Source: Bradyrhizobium sp. AZCC 1693
Lineage (GTDB): Bacteria; Pseudomonadota; Alphaproteobacteria; Rhizobiales; Xanthobacteraceae
Assembly: GCF_036924745.1 (NCBI RefSeq)
Contig: NZ_JAZHSD010000001.1
Location: 1-64,000, forward strand
Reading direction: 5' to 3'
DNA length: 64,000 nt
The position numbers were made by a program, and so were the translations under genes. This document shows, piece after piece, positions 1 to 8,244 of the stretch. The notes beneath the pieces were generated by a model. It saw nothing but the letters and a program-made list of their open reading frames with translations, was not told the DNA's origin and made no database searches. Position 1 is the stretch's first letter; every line of letters begins with the position of its first letter.

Positions 1-46
1 CCCGTTTGTTCCCGTGACCGGAAAATTATCTGGAACCGAAAATGAA

Positions 47-72
47 AAACGCCCCGGCAAGCCGGGGCGTTT
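47..72 (-). terminator. Rho-independent terminator of livK
   Basis: An 8-bp perfect GC stem (51-58 with 61-68, two-base loop) is extended by A:T pairs. Read on the minus strand it is followed by a T run. It lies 22 bases past the livK stop codon. Confidence 0.85.
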
Positions 73-94
73 GACGTTCTGATCGATGAAGAGA

Positions 95-1213
95 TCAAGA
101 CCCCTTCGGATTGATCTCGGTGTAGTTGCCCTTGGCGTCCCACTTGTAGACGACGTAGTCGATCACCTTGATGTCGCCCTTGGCGTCGAAGCCCAGCTTG
201 CCGAGCACGGTGTCCCATTCGCCGGCCTTGATGGTCTCCATGACCTTCTTCGGATCGGTGCTCTTCGCCTTCGTCACCGCCTGCGTCCAGACCTGCATCG
301 CGGCGTAGGTGTAGAGGGTGTAGCCTTCGGGATCGATGTTCTTGGCCTTGAACTTCTCGACGATTGCTTTCGCCGTCGCCTTGTTGCGCGGGTCGGGACC
401 GAAGGTGAACAGCGTACCTTCGGCGGCCGGTCCGGTGATCGAGGCGAACTCCTTGTCGTTCATGGCGTCACCCGCCATCAACACCGTCTTGAGGCCCTGG
501 TCGCGCATCTGGCGCAGGATCAGGCCGGCTTCCTGATGGTAGCCGCCGACAAAAACCAGATCGATATTGTCGCGCTTCAGGCGCGACACGATCGAGTTAA
601 AATCCTTGTCGCCCTTGTTGTAGGATTCGAACATCTTCTCGGTGAAGCCGGCCTTGTTGAGCGCCTTTTTGGTTTCGTCGGCAAGGCCTTTGCCGTAGGT
701 GGTCTTGTCGTTGAGGATGGCGACGTTCTTGCCCTTGTAGTTCTTGACGATGTAGTCGGCGGCAACCAGGCCCTGCTGGTCGTCGCGGCCGCAGACGCGC
801 GCCACGTTCCACAGCTTGCGCTCGGTGAACAGCGGGTTGGTCGAGGCCGGCGTAATCTGCAGCACGTTGCCGTCGGCGTAGGCTTCCGACGCCGGGATCG
901 ACGACGACGAGCAGAAGTGACCGGCCACGAACGGGATCTTGGCGCTGGCGAACTTTTCCGCCACCGAGCGCGCCTGCTTGGGATCGCAGGCATCGTCGCC
1001 GATCTGCAGCGCCAGCTTCTTGCCGAGCACACCGCCGGCGGCGTTGATGTCGGCCACCGCCTGTTCGGCGCCGTTCTTCATCTGCCGGCCGAACGCGGAT
1101 TCGCCGCCCGTCATCGGGCCCGCCACTGCGATGGAGATGTCCTGCGCCAGCGCCGTTGTCGACAGCGCCAACGATGCGCCCAGAGCCAGGCCGATAAGTT
1201 TCAGTGATTTCAT
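95..1213 (-). CDS. livK: Branched-chain amino acid ABC transporter, periplasmic substrate-binding protein
   Basis: Binds the substrate in the periplasm for the LivHMGF transporter encoded just upstream. The 372-residue protein begins with a Sec signal peptide (MKSLKLIG, hydrophobic core, cleavage after ALA near residue 24). The mature part has the type I periplasmic binding fold seen in LivJ/LivK, starting with IAVAGPMTG, and a disulfide-type pair near the DACDPKQA segment. A longer reading frame exists, but the start at 1213 is preferred: AGGA sits about 9 bases upstream and the signal peptide follows directly. The gene lies 183 bases downstream of livF on the same strand, so it may be the last operon gene or have its own promoter. 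The exact ligand (Leu/Ile/Val, another amino acid or an aromatic acid) cannot be told from sequence. Confidence 0.93.
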   Translation of the reverse strand: MKSLKLIGLALGASLALSTTALAQDISIAVAGPMTGGESAFGRQMKNGAEQAVADINAAGGVLGKKLALQIGDDACDPKQARSVAEKFASAKIPFVAGHFCSSSSIPASEAYADGNVLQITPASTNPLFTERKLWNVARVCGRDDQQGLVAADYIVKNYKGKNVAILNDKTTYGKGLADETKKALNKAGFTEKMFESYNKGDKDFNSIVSRLKRDNIDLVFVGGYHQEAGLILRQMRDQGLKTVLMAGDAMNDKEFASITGPAAEGTLFTFGPDPRNKATAKAIVEKFKAKNIDPEGYTLYTYAAMQVWTQAVTKAKSTDPKKVMETIKAGEWDTVLGKLGFDAKGDIKVIDYVVYKWDAKGNYTEINPKGS

Positions 1214-1345
1214 GAGATATCCTCGCAGGTCAGTCGATTTCGGGAAGCACCCGGTGACCCGGGTACGAAAATCACGCCTATTGTCGGCTGATTTTACGGC
1301 GAAGTCATCGGCAATTTTCGGGCAAATCCACGGTCGGTTCGCAGC

Positions 1346-1375
1346 ACCTTGCCGCAGCACGCGCCGCGGCAAGGT
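1346..1375. other. Stem-loop between livF and livK
   Basis: Perfect 10-bp inverted repeat (1346-1355 with 1366-1375) 22 bases beyond the livF stop. No T run follows on the minus strand, so it is more likely an mRNA-stabilising or attenuating hairpin than a strong terminator. It could explain uneven expression of livK relative to livHMGF. Confidence 0.5.
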
Positions 1376-1396
1376 GGGAGGCAGGTGGGAACGTGA

Positions 1397-2143
1397 CTAT
1401 TCCCGCCGGCCGCCCTCCAGATAGGCGGCGCGGATTTCCGGGCGCTGCAGCAATTCGCTGCCGGTTCCGGACAGCGTGATCAGGCCGTTGACCATGACAT
1501 AGCCGCGATGGGCCAGTTTCAGCGCATGGTTGGCGTTCTGTTCGACGATCAGGACGGTCAGGCCGTCCTGCCGGTTCAGGGTCCGGATCGCATCGAAAAT
1601 CTGCCGCGCGATCAGGGGGGCCAGCCCCAGCGACGGCTCGTCCAGCATCAACAGGCGCGGCCGGCTCATCAGCGCCCGGCCGATCGCCAGCATCTGCTGC
1701 TCGCCGCCGGACAGCGTGCCGCCGCGCTGGGTCATGCGTTCCTTGAGCCGCGGGAACAGCGCGAAGACGCGTTCCAGGCCGCTCGTCCGGTCGGCCTCGC
1801 TGCTATCGGTCGCGTCGGCGCCCATCTGCAGGTTTTCCGCCACGCTCATGCGCGGGAAGATGCGGCGACCCTCGGGCGATTGGGCGATGCGCAGCCTGGC
1901 GATCTCATGCGTCGGCACGTCCGTGATGTCGTGGCCGTCGAATTCGATCCTCCCTGCGCGGGCGCGCGGCCGGCCGAAGATCGTCATCATCAGGGTCGAC
2001 TTGCCGGCGCCGTTGGCCCCGATCAGGGCGACGATTTCGCCGGCGTTGATGTCGAGATCGACGCCCTTCAGCGCCTCGATCTTGCCGTAGGCCGCGCGCA
2101 GCGAGCGGATCGCGAGCAGGGGCGTCTTCGATGGGGCGGTCAC
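1397..2143 (-). CDS. livF: Branched-chain amino acid ABC transporter ATP-binding protein LivF
   Basis: One of the two cytoplasmic ATPases that power the Liv importer. The 248-residue protein shows Walker A GANGAGKST, the ABC signature LSGGEQQ, Walker B LLMLDEPSLGLAP and the switch histidine region LIVEQN, all typical of LivF. The start is GTG at 2143. It overlaps the livG stop by four bases (GTGA), which indicates translational coupling; longer frames upstream have no support. Last gene of the coupled livH-M-G-F run. Confidence 0.93.
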   Translation of the reverse strand: MTAPSKTPLLAIRSLRAAYGKIEALKGVDLDINAGEIVALIGANGAGKSTLMMTIFGRPRARAGRIEFDGHDITDVPTHEIARLRIAQSPEGRRIFPRMSVAENLQMGADATDSSEADRTSGLERVFALFPRLKERMTQRGGTLSGGEQQMLAIGRALMSRPRLLMLDEPSLGLAPLIARQIFDAIRTLNRQDGLTVLIVEQNANHALKLAHRGYVMVNGLITLSGTGSELLQRPEIRAAYLEGGRRE

Positions 2144-2973
2144 GTTCCGCTCTCCATCACGGCGATGGCTTCTTCCTCGTCGGCGCCGAGATAGGCGGCG
2201 ATCACCTTGGGATCGTCGCGGATGTGCTGCGGCGTGCCCTCGGCGATCTTGACGCCGTAGTCCATCACGACCACGTGGTCGGAGATTTCCATTACCACCG
2301 ACATGTCGTGCTCGATCAAGAGGATCGAGGTGCCCTGATCGGCCCGTATCGAGAGCAACAGTTCGCTTAAAGCGGCGCTTTCGCGCGCGTTCAGTCCGGC
2401 CGCCGGCTCGTCGAGGCAGAGCAGCGCGGGCTGCGTGCACATCGCGCGCGCGATTTCGAGACGCCGCTGGTCGCCATAGGGCAAATTGCCGGCGGCATCG
2501 TCGGCGCGGTCCAATAGCCCGATGCGGTCGAGCCAGGTCCGCGCCAGATCGATTGCGGCCTGCTCGGCCTTGCGCCAGGAGGGTACGCCGATCAGCCCAA
2601 GGAACGTCAGCCCGGAGGCGCGCATCAGCGCATTGTGCTGCGCCACCATCAGGTTCTCCAGCGCCGTCATGCCGGGAAACAGCCGGATGTTCTGGAAAGT
2701 GCGCGCGACCTTGGCCAGCTTGGAAATCCGGAAATCGTTCAGCCGTTCGAGCTGGATGGCATGGCCGTCATCATGCGCGAGCCGCATCGCGCCCGAGGTC
2801 GGCTTGTAGAAGCCGGTGATGCAGTTGAACACCGTCGTCTTGCCGGCGCCGTTCGGTCCGATCAGCGCGGTGATGTTGCGCCGCTCGGCGTTGAAGGAGA
2901 GGTCGTTGACGGCGACGATGCCACCGAAGCGCATCGACAGGCGATCGACGGACAGGATCTGATCGCCGCTCAT
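2140..2973 (-). CDS. livG: Branched-chain amino acid ABC transporter ATP-binding protein LivG
   Basis: Second ATPase of the Liv importer, 277 residues. Visible motifs are Walker A GPNGAGKTT, the signature region NLPYGDQRR (the LivG-type variant of LSGGQ), Walker B LLCLDEPAAGLN and the switch segment LLIEHDMSVVM. It overlaps livM by four bases (ATGA) at its start and livF by four bases at its end. The C-terminal EEEAIAV tail is usual for the rhizobial members. Confidence 0.94.
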   Translation of the reverse strand: MSGDQILSVDRLSMRFGGIVAVNDLSFNAERRNITALIGPNGAGKTTVFNCITGFYKPTSGAMRLAHDDGHAIQLERLNDFRISKLAKVARTFQNIRLFPGMTALENLMVAQHNALMRASGLTFLGLIGVPSWRKAEQAAIDLARTWLDRIGLLDRADDAAGNLPYGDQRRLEIARAMCTQPALLCLDEPAAGLNARESAALSELLLSIRADQGTSILLIEHDMSVVMEISDHVVVMDYGVKIAEGTPQHIRDDPKVIAAYLGADEEEAIAVMESGT

Positions 2974-4289
2974 CCGTGGCCCTCCTTGACGAGGTCGGAT
3001 GAGATCGCCTGGCTGTGCTTCAAGAACACGGTCGGCGCGCGATGGCCGATCAGGCCGCGCGGCCGCCAGATCATCAGCAGCACCATCGCCATGCCGAACA
3101 CCAGCATGCGGTACTGGTCGAGCCCGCGGAACAGCTCGAAGCCGCCGATCATGGCAAGTGCTGCGAGCGCCACGCCGAGTTGCGAGCCCATGCCGCCGAG
3201 CACCACGATTGCCAGCACCAGCGCCGATTCATGGAAGGTGAAGGATTCCGGGCTGATGAAACCCTGCCGCGTGGCGAAGAACGCGCCAGCCAATCCGCCG
3301 AACAGCGCGCCCGTCGCAAACGCCGTGAGTTTGGTCGTGGTGGTGTTGATGCCGAGCGCGCGGCAGGCGACTTCGTCTTCGCGTAACGCTTCCCAGGCGC
3401 GGCCGATCGGAAGGCGTCGCAGGCGGATCGTGACCCAGTTGGTGAGCAGCGCCAGCGCCAGGATCAAATAGAACAGGAACACGATGCGGTGCGTCGGCGA
3501 AAATTCGATGCCGAGCATGGCCGCAAGCCCGTCGTCGCCGGGCGTGAGCGGGATGCCGAACAGGGTCGGGCGGGGAATGCCGGTGACGCCGTTCGGCCCG
3601 CCGGTCAGGCTCTGCCAGTTGATGATGACGAGGCGGATGATCTCGCCGAAGGCCAGCGTGACGATAGCGAGATAATCGCCTCGCAGCCGCAGCACGGGAA
3701 AGCCGAGCAGCACGCCCCAGAACGCGGCGAGGATGCCGGCGAGCGGCAGGCAGACCCAGAACGACAGTCCGAAATTGGTCGCCAGCAGCGCGTAGGAATA
3801 GGCGCCGACCGCGTAGAACGCGACGTAGCCAAGGTCGAGCAGGCCGGCGAGGCCGACCACCACGTTCAGCCCCCATCCGAGCATCACGTAAGTGAGCACG
3901 AGGATGCCGAGGTCGAGAATGTAGCGCTCGTCATAGAACAGGACCGGCACCAGAAACGTGAACACCAGCAGCACGGGCGCGATGGCGCGGCGCGCGACGG
4001 CGAGGGTGCTCTGCACGGAAGGTGGCACGATTCTGACCGTGTCGACCGGTCTCCACCATTGCCGCAGCAACTCGACGACGATGCTGCCGCCGAACACGGC
4101 CGCGACCATGACGGCGAGGTCGCCGAAGCGCGTCCAGTAGATCAATTGTCCCTGCGGTCCGGCCTCGGTGCGCACGCCGATCATCAGCGAAAACAGCACC
4201 AGCGCGACCAGCGCGCTGATCAGCGCTTTCTTGAAGATGAAGGCGGCGCCCGGAGCGCGCGAGGTTTGGGCGGCGGGGGTTGCGCTCAC
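2970..4289 (-). CDS. livM: Branched-chain amino acid ABC transporter permease LivM
   Basis: Inner-membrane permease subunit of the Liv importer. It has about ten hydrophobic segments over 439 residues, including the conserved permease stretch GLDLGYVAFYAVGAYSY and the EAA-like loop GRAWEALREDEVACRALG. Start chosen as GTG at 4289 (VSATPAAQ), 12 bases after the livH stop; no ATG with a good ribosome site lies nearby, so the start is the weak point. The N-terminal extra membrane helices before the core are normal for rhizobial LivM. Confidence 0.9.
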   Translation of the reverse strand: MSATPAAQTSRAPGAAFIFKKALISALVALVLFSLMIGVRTEAGPQGQLIYWTRFGDLAVMVAAVFGGSIVVELLRQWWRPVDTVRIVPPSVQSTLAVARRAIAPVLLVFTFLVPVLFYDERYILDLGILVLTYVMLGWGLNVVVGLAGLLDLGYVAFYAVGAYSYALLATNFGLSFWVCLPLAGILAAFWGVLLGFPVLRLRGDYLAIVTLAFGEIIRLVIINWQSLTGGPNGVTGIPRPTLFGIPLTPGDDGLAAMLGIEFSPTHRIVFLFYLILALALLTNWVTIRLRRLPIGRAWEALREDEVACRALGINTTTTKLTAFATGALFGGLAGAFFATRQGFISPESFTFHESALVLAIVVLGGMGSQLGVALAALAMIGGFELFRGLDQYRMLVFGMAMVLLMIWRPRGLIGHRAPTVFLKHSQAISSDLVKEGHG

Positions 4290-4300
4290 GCTGTCGTCCG

Positions 4301-5218
4301 TCAGACTTTTTCGACTTCGGGCCGGCCGAGCAGGCCGGTCGGAAGGAAGATCAGGACCACGATCAGGATCGAGAACGCAGCGACGTCCTTGTATTCGACG
4401 GAGAAGTAGGCCGACCACAGCGTCTCGATCAGGCCGATCAGGAGTCCGCCCAGCATTGCGCCGGGCAGCGAGCCGATGCCGCCGAGGACGGCGGCGGTGA
4501 ATGCCTTGATGCCGGCGACGAACCCCATGAAGAAATCGACCAATCCGTAATAGAGCAGGTACATCATGCCGGCGACGGCGGCGAGCGCAGCCCCGATCAC
4601 AAAGGTCATGGAAATGGTGCGGTCGACGTCGACGCCGAGCAGCGAGGCCATGGTCTGGTCCTGCTCGCAGGCGCGCATGTCGCGCCCCAGTCGCGTGCTC
4701 GACACCAGCCAGGTGAATAGCGCCAGCAGCACGATCGTGGTGATGACAACGATGATCTGGATGTTGGAAAGCTGCACCACGAAGCCGCCCGCGCCCTCAT
4801 GCAGGGTGTAGCCACCGGTGATGATCGGCGGCACCGGTTTGACGCGCGCGCCCTGCGCAACTTGCGAATAATTGGTCAGCACGAATGACATGCCGATCGC
4901 GGAGAGCATCGGCGCCAGCCGGAACGAATGCCGCAGCGGCCGGTAGGCGATGCGCTCCACCGTCCAGCCGTAGAGCGCCGTAATCGCCATCGATACCAGC
5001 AGTACCACCAGCAGGATCAGGGGGATGGCGGTCAGGCCGAACGAGACCAGGATCAGGAACGTGATCAGCGCGATGAAGCCGCCGATCATGAAAATATCGC
5101 CGTGGGCGAAGTTGATCATGCCGACGATGCCGTAGACCATCGTGTAGCCGATGGCGATCAGGCCGTAGATCGAGCCGAGCACGAGGCCGTTGATCAGTTG
5201 CTGGGCGAAATAATCCAT
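4301..5218 (-). CDS. livH: Branched-chain amino acid ABC transporter permease LivH
   Basis: First gene of the liv operon, encoding the smaller inner-membrane permease (305 residues, about eight hydrophobic segments). Family hallmarks are the N-terminal NGLVLGSIYGLIAIG segment, YGIVGMINFAHGD and the C-terminal GLLGRPEVEKV ending. The ribosome site before the ATG is weak, and a perfect 12-bp hairpin sits 13 bases upstream (see 5231-5256), which could limit initiation. Confidence 0.94.
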   Translation of the reverse strand: MDYFAQQLINGLVLGSIYGLIAIGYTMVYGIVGMINFAHGDIFMIGGFIALITFLILVSFGLTAIPLILLVVLLVSMAITALYGWTVERIAYRPLRHSFRLAPMLSAIGMSFVLTNYSQVAQGARVKPVPPIITGGYTLHEGAGGFVVQLSNIQIIVVITTIVLLALFTWLVSSTRLGRDMRACEQDQTMASLLGVDVDRTISMTFVIGAALAAVAGMMYLLYYGLVDFFMGFVAGIKAFTAAVLGGIGSLPGAMLGGLLIGLIETLWSAYFSVEYKDVAAFSILIVVLIFLPTGLLGRPEVEKV

Positions 5219-5230
5219 GCGCTGCCGCTC

Positions 5231-5256
5231 GGGCCTGTTCAGGACTGAACAGGCCC
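5231..5256 (-). promoter_or_regulatory. Perfect stem-loop in the livH leader
   Basis: A 12-bp perfect inverted repeat (5231-5242 with 5245-5256) with a two-base spacer lies in the presumed 5' untranslated region of livH, ending 13 bases before the ATG. It could occlude the ribosome site or act as an operator. On the plus strand it is followed by a T-rich run, so it could also terminate transcription arriving from the left on that strand. Confidence 0.5.
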
Positions 5257-5580
5257 TGGTTTTCCTTTTGACGCGTTTTCTTCACGCGAACCGGTAACCA
5301 CTTCGCTCGAAAACGCTATGAAGAGCCGCGACGCGGCGAGAGCTCCGGCAGCCCAAGACGACGCGTCGTGTCGTTTTCTAACAGTGGGAACCGGGGGCGG
5401 CAACAGCACCGGGTGCGGCTTAATTGGCTTGTACAGAGCTAGTTTTTGCGCAGCGGTTCCCGCTTCACAGTGCTGCCACGCCTTTGCCGCGCAATGATCG
5501 CAACGGAACCGGCGTTCCCTTGCAACGAATGCCATGTCTCTCCGTTTATCCCGGCTATGGTCAACAACGGAGATCCCCCA
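5257..5580. other. Intergenic region upstream of livH with a short palindromic repeat
   Basis: About 320 bases without a credible gene. It carries an 8-bp inverted repeat (GCGTTTTC at 5273-5280 with GAAAACGC at 5309-5316) that frames a 45-bp block. From memory this block resembles a motif common in Bradyrhizobium intergenic DNA; a degenerate partial match is at about 37837. The livH promoter and the promoter of the small gene at 5581 should lie here, but no convincing -35/-10 pair is seen. Confidence 0.45.
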
Positions 5581-5748
5581 ATGACCAATCAGAACAACCC
5601 GGGCCAGCAGAACCAGAACCCGGGTCAGAAGCCCGGCCAGCAGCAGCAGGGCGGCGGCCAGAAGCCGGGTCAGCAGCAGCAGGATCCGGGCCGTGAGAAG
5701 CCGAACCCCAACCGCCAGGGACAGCAGATGCCTGATCAGGACCGCTAG
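5581..5748 (+). CDS. Small Q/G/P-rich repeat protein, function unknown
   Basis: A 55-residue, highly hydrophilic protein made almost only of Gln, Pro, Gly, Asn and Lys. It contains repeated NPGQ/KPGQQQQ units (residues 6-40) and ends MPDQDR. It has no signal peptide, membrane segment or cysteine and is expected to be disordered. GGAG lies nine bases before the chosen ATG; an in-frame ATG at 5557 is possible. It is followed within 30 bases by a strong terminator, so it is probably a monocistronic expressed gene. No function is known. Confidence 0.7.
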   Translation: MTNQNNPGQQNQNPGQKPGQQQQGGGQKPGQQQQDPGREKPNPNRQGQQMPDQDR

Positions 5749-5773
5749 CCGGACGGGTCAGTGAGTAAAAAGA

Positions 5774-5805
5774 AGGCCCCGCCGAAAGGTGGGGCTTTTC
5801 TTTTT
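5774..5805 (+). terminator. Rho-independent terminator of the Q/G/P-rich gene
   Basis: Eight-bp GC-rich stem (5776-5783 with 5788-5795, one G:T pair) with a GAAA tetraloop, then a T-rich tract to 5805. Confidence 0.88.
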
Positions 5806-5933
5806 CAGCGCGGGCCGCTCCCCGATCGCGTTAAGGTAAACGAATGGTTTAAATTGCCGCTGGCAATCTTGGGGAGTTACGTCGGTCTCGATCCGCGCCT
5901 TAGCGTTGGCCGCGGACTAGGCGGGGAAGCGAC

Positions 5934-6437
5934 ATGTCCGGAAACCGGCGGATCAGCACATTCAACGGCGCGCTGCTGGCGGCCTATTTCATTCCGGCCT
6001 GGACCATCGCGGCCCTCACGATCATCATTTCGCCGATCCACGGTCTCTATGAGCGGCCGAACATCTCGCTGGCGCTGTTCGTCAGCGATCACCTGCAGCT
6101 TTCCGGGATGGCCACCGTTCGCGTCGCATGGCTGTTGGCGCTCGGCCGGATGACCGTGGTGGCGTTCCTGGCGGTGTTTCTGGTTTTCATCGCCCGCGCG
6201 TCGATCCGCCGGAGCGGCGGCTGCGACGAAGCGCTCGGCATGGCGCTTGCAATCGGCAGCGTGATGAGTTTTGCCGGCGTGCTGATGGCCTCGCAGGCCG
6301 GCGAGACGGCTGCGCTTCGGCTGCATGCGGCCGAGCTCATGATGACGCTCGGCACGGTCATCGTCATGCTGATCGAGCGCCCCGCGCAGCCGATAGCCGG
6401 CGCGGCGTCCGCCGCGCTATCTCTTCAGCAAAGCTAG
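5934..6437 (+). CDS. Four-helix membrane protein, function unknown
   Basis: A 167-residue inner-membrane protein with about four hydrophobic segments (residues 12-34, 60-86, 101-123 and 132-150) and short polar loops. No family is recognised; the topology resembles small DUF-type membrane proteins of rhizobia. GGGGA lies about eight bases before the ATG. Its TAG stop overlaps the stop of the convergent MFS gene in a CTAG tetranucleotide, so the two genes share their last four bases. Confidence 0.75.
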   Translation: MSGNRRISTFNGALLAAYFIPAWTIAALTIIISPIHGLYERPNISLALFVSDHLQLSGMATVRVAWLLALGRMTVVAFLAVFLVFIARASIRRSGGCDEALGMALAIGSVMSFAGVLMASQAGETAALRLHAAELMMTLGTVIVMLIERPAQPIAGAASAALSLQQS

Positions 6438-7690
6438 TTCGGCGACAAGCCGTTCTTTGCAGCGCGGCGATACAGGACGAACAGAAAAACCAATAGCACG
6501 ACAGCCGACAGGCCGAGCGACCAGTGAATGCCGATCGCAGCACCGGCGAGGCCCACGGTGATGCCGCTGAAGGCCCGCATGCCGAGGCCTGCCATGTTGA
6601 ACAGGCCGACAACGCGGCCGCGGATATCGGCGGGGGCATTTATCTGGACCAGGGCCTGCGCCATCGTGTTGAACGACAGCTCGAAGAAGCCTGCGGCGAA
6701 CAGCAACGCGATCGCCAGCGCATAAATCCCAACGGACGCGAATGCGAGCAGGGACAGGCTCCATAGAATGGCCAGCACGATGGCTGTCCGGGGATCAGGC
6801 TTGAGCCGTCCCCAGGCTTCCAGGGCGATGCCCGCAAGCAGCGCGCCGGCGGCGTCAGCAGCCAATAGCACGCTGTAGGACACGCCGGGGTCGCCGTGCC
6901 CGAGGTCGCCTGCAAAGCCCGGCATCTGGGCGTGGTAGGCGTTGCCGATCATGAAGGAGGTGAGCCCGGCGAGCAGCGTCATCGAGGTCAGGACCCGCTG
7001 CGTGCCGATGTCGCGGATGGTCTGCACGATGTCGGCAAGGCCGCGGACAGGGATGCGCCGGGGTGCGGCGTCCTTGGCTCTGGTCGGCGCCCAGAACAGC
7101 CAGAGCAGCATCGGCAGATAGAACAGCGTGTTGAAAATGATGCCGTGGGACGGGCCGAGCGCCAGCATGATGACGCCGCCCACGGCCGGACCGACCAGGA
7201 TGCCCAGATAGCGCGCCGTCGCGTTCAACCGCACCGCGCTCGGCAGATCGGCTGGGCCCACGATGTCGTAGAGTAGCAACTGGTTCGGCGTCTGCCACAG
7301 CACGCCGGCACAGCCATGGATGACCAGCAGCAGCATCGCGTGCCACATTTGCAGCGTGTCGGTGATAAAGAAAATTCCCCATCCGCTGGAGGCCACCATG
7401 AACAGCAGCATCCCGCACTGGATGATACGGCGCGGATCGAACCGGTCGGCCAGCCCGCCGACGGCGACCGAAAACAGCAGGAACGGAAGCCAGTGCGACA
7501 GCACTGCAAAACCGGCCAGCGCGGGCGAATGGAATTTCTGGAACACCACCCAATAGCTGATCACGTGCTCGATATTGTCGGCCATCATGGCCAGCACGTA
7601 GGTCAGGAACTGAGCGCGATAGGGCGATGACTTCATGGCTGCAAACGAGCCGGATGCAGCCACGGGATTCGTCGGGGGCTGGGAGTTCAA
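6434..7690 (-). CDS. MFS transporter
   Basis: Major facilitator superfamily permease of about 418 residues with roughly twelve hydrophobic segments. The loop 2-3 signature is visible as GGLADRFDPRR, and a second-half counterpart is present. It resembles MFS_3 (EntS-like) exporters, but the substrate is unknown. The start is inferred as TTG at 7690 because AGGTG lies just upstream at a good distance; ATG at 7636 (MKSSPYRAQF) is the alternative. It converges with the upstream membrane protein gene, sharing four bases. Confidence 0.82.
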   Translation of the reverse strand: MNSQPPTNPVAASGSFAAMKSSPYRAQFLTYVLAMMADNIEHVISYWVVFQKFHSPALAGFAVLSHWLPFLLFSVAVGGLADRFDPRRIIQCGMLLFMVASSGWGIFFITDTLQMWHAMLLLVIHGCAGVLWQTPNQLLLYDIVGPADLPSAVRLNATARYLGILVGPAVGGVIMLALGPSHGIIFNTLFYLPMLLWLFWAPTRAKDAAPRRIPVRGLADIVQTIRDIGTQRVLTSMTLLAGLTSFMIGNAYHAQMPGFAGDLGHGDPGVSYSVLLAADAAGALLAGIALEAWGRLKPDPRTAIVLAILWSLSLLAFASVGIYALAIALLFAAGFFELSFNTMAQALVQINAPADIRGRVVGLFNMAGLGMRAFSGITVGLAGAAIGIHWSLGLSAVVLLVFLFVLYRRAAKNGLSPN

Positions 7691-7841
7691 GATATCACCT
7701 GGGTAGGACTTCACCGGCTCGGCGATTGCGATGCTGCCGACGCCGCACCTCGGCATGATTGTTTATAATCCCGCCACGCGTTCAGATGCCGATCGCATCA
7801 GATCGCTCGTCACATCGCAGCCGGGGCGGGCGCCTTCCCAG

Positions 7842-8234
7842 CTAACCCTTCAGCAAACCTAATTCCGCGATGATCGCGCCCGCTTCCTTCACCGCGTGGT
7901 TGGCCGCCGGCACGCCGCAATAGATCGCCTGCTGCAGCAGGATTTCCTTGATGTCGTCGGGCGTGAAGCCGCCCTCGGCCAGTGCCGCGCGCACATGCAG
8001 GCGGAATTCATCCCATTGGCCGAGCGCCACCATGGTGCCAATCACAAGCACGCGGCGGGTGCGATGGTCGAAATGCGGCCGGGTCCAGATGTCGCCCCAG
8101 GCATAGCGGGTGATCAGGTCCTGGAAATCGGTGTTGAAGGCGTTGCGGTTCTTGATCGACTTGTCGACCCATTCATTGCCGAGCACTTTTCGGCGCTGCG
8201 CCATGCCGTCGTCGCGGCGTTGATTGTCGTCCAT
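7842..8234 (-). CDS. pcaC: 4-carboxymuconolactone decarboxylase
   Basis: Decarboxylates 4-carboxymuconolactone to beta-ketoadipate enol-lactone in the protocatechuate branch of the beta-ketoadipate pathway. The 130-residue length matches free-standing PcaC. The CMD motif region is visible (GQWDEFRLHVRAALAEGG, then LLQQAIYCGVPAANHAV). It follows pcaD by ten bases and pcaB lies before that, which fixes the assignment over a generic AhpD-type protein. Confidence 0.92.
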   Translation of the reverse strand: MDDNQRRDDGMAQRRKVLGNEWVDKSIKNRNAFNTDFQDLITRYAWGDIWTRPHFDHRTRRVLVIGTMVALGQWDEFRLHVRAALAEGGFTPDDIKEILLQQAIYCGVPAANHAVKEAGAIIAELGLLKG

Positions 8235-8244
8235 TGCGGGCCTC

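Noticed and set aside
86..1207. Long plus-strand open frame across livK
   Set aside because: Antisense shadow of livK; the minus frame has a signal peptide, family motifs and a ribosome site.
5239..5535. 98-codon minus-strand frame upstream of livH
   Set aside because: Lies in promoter and repeat DNA, no ribosome site, no recognisable motif.
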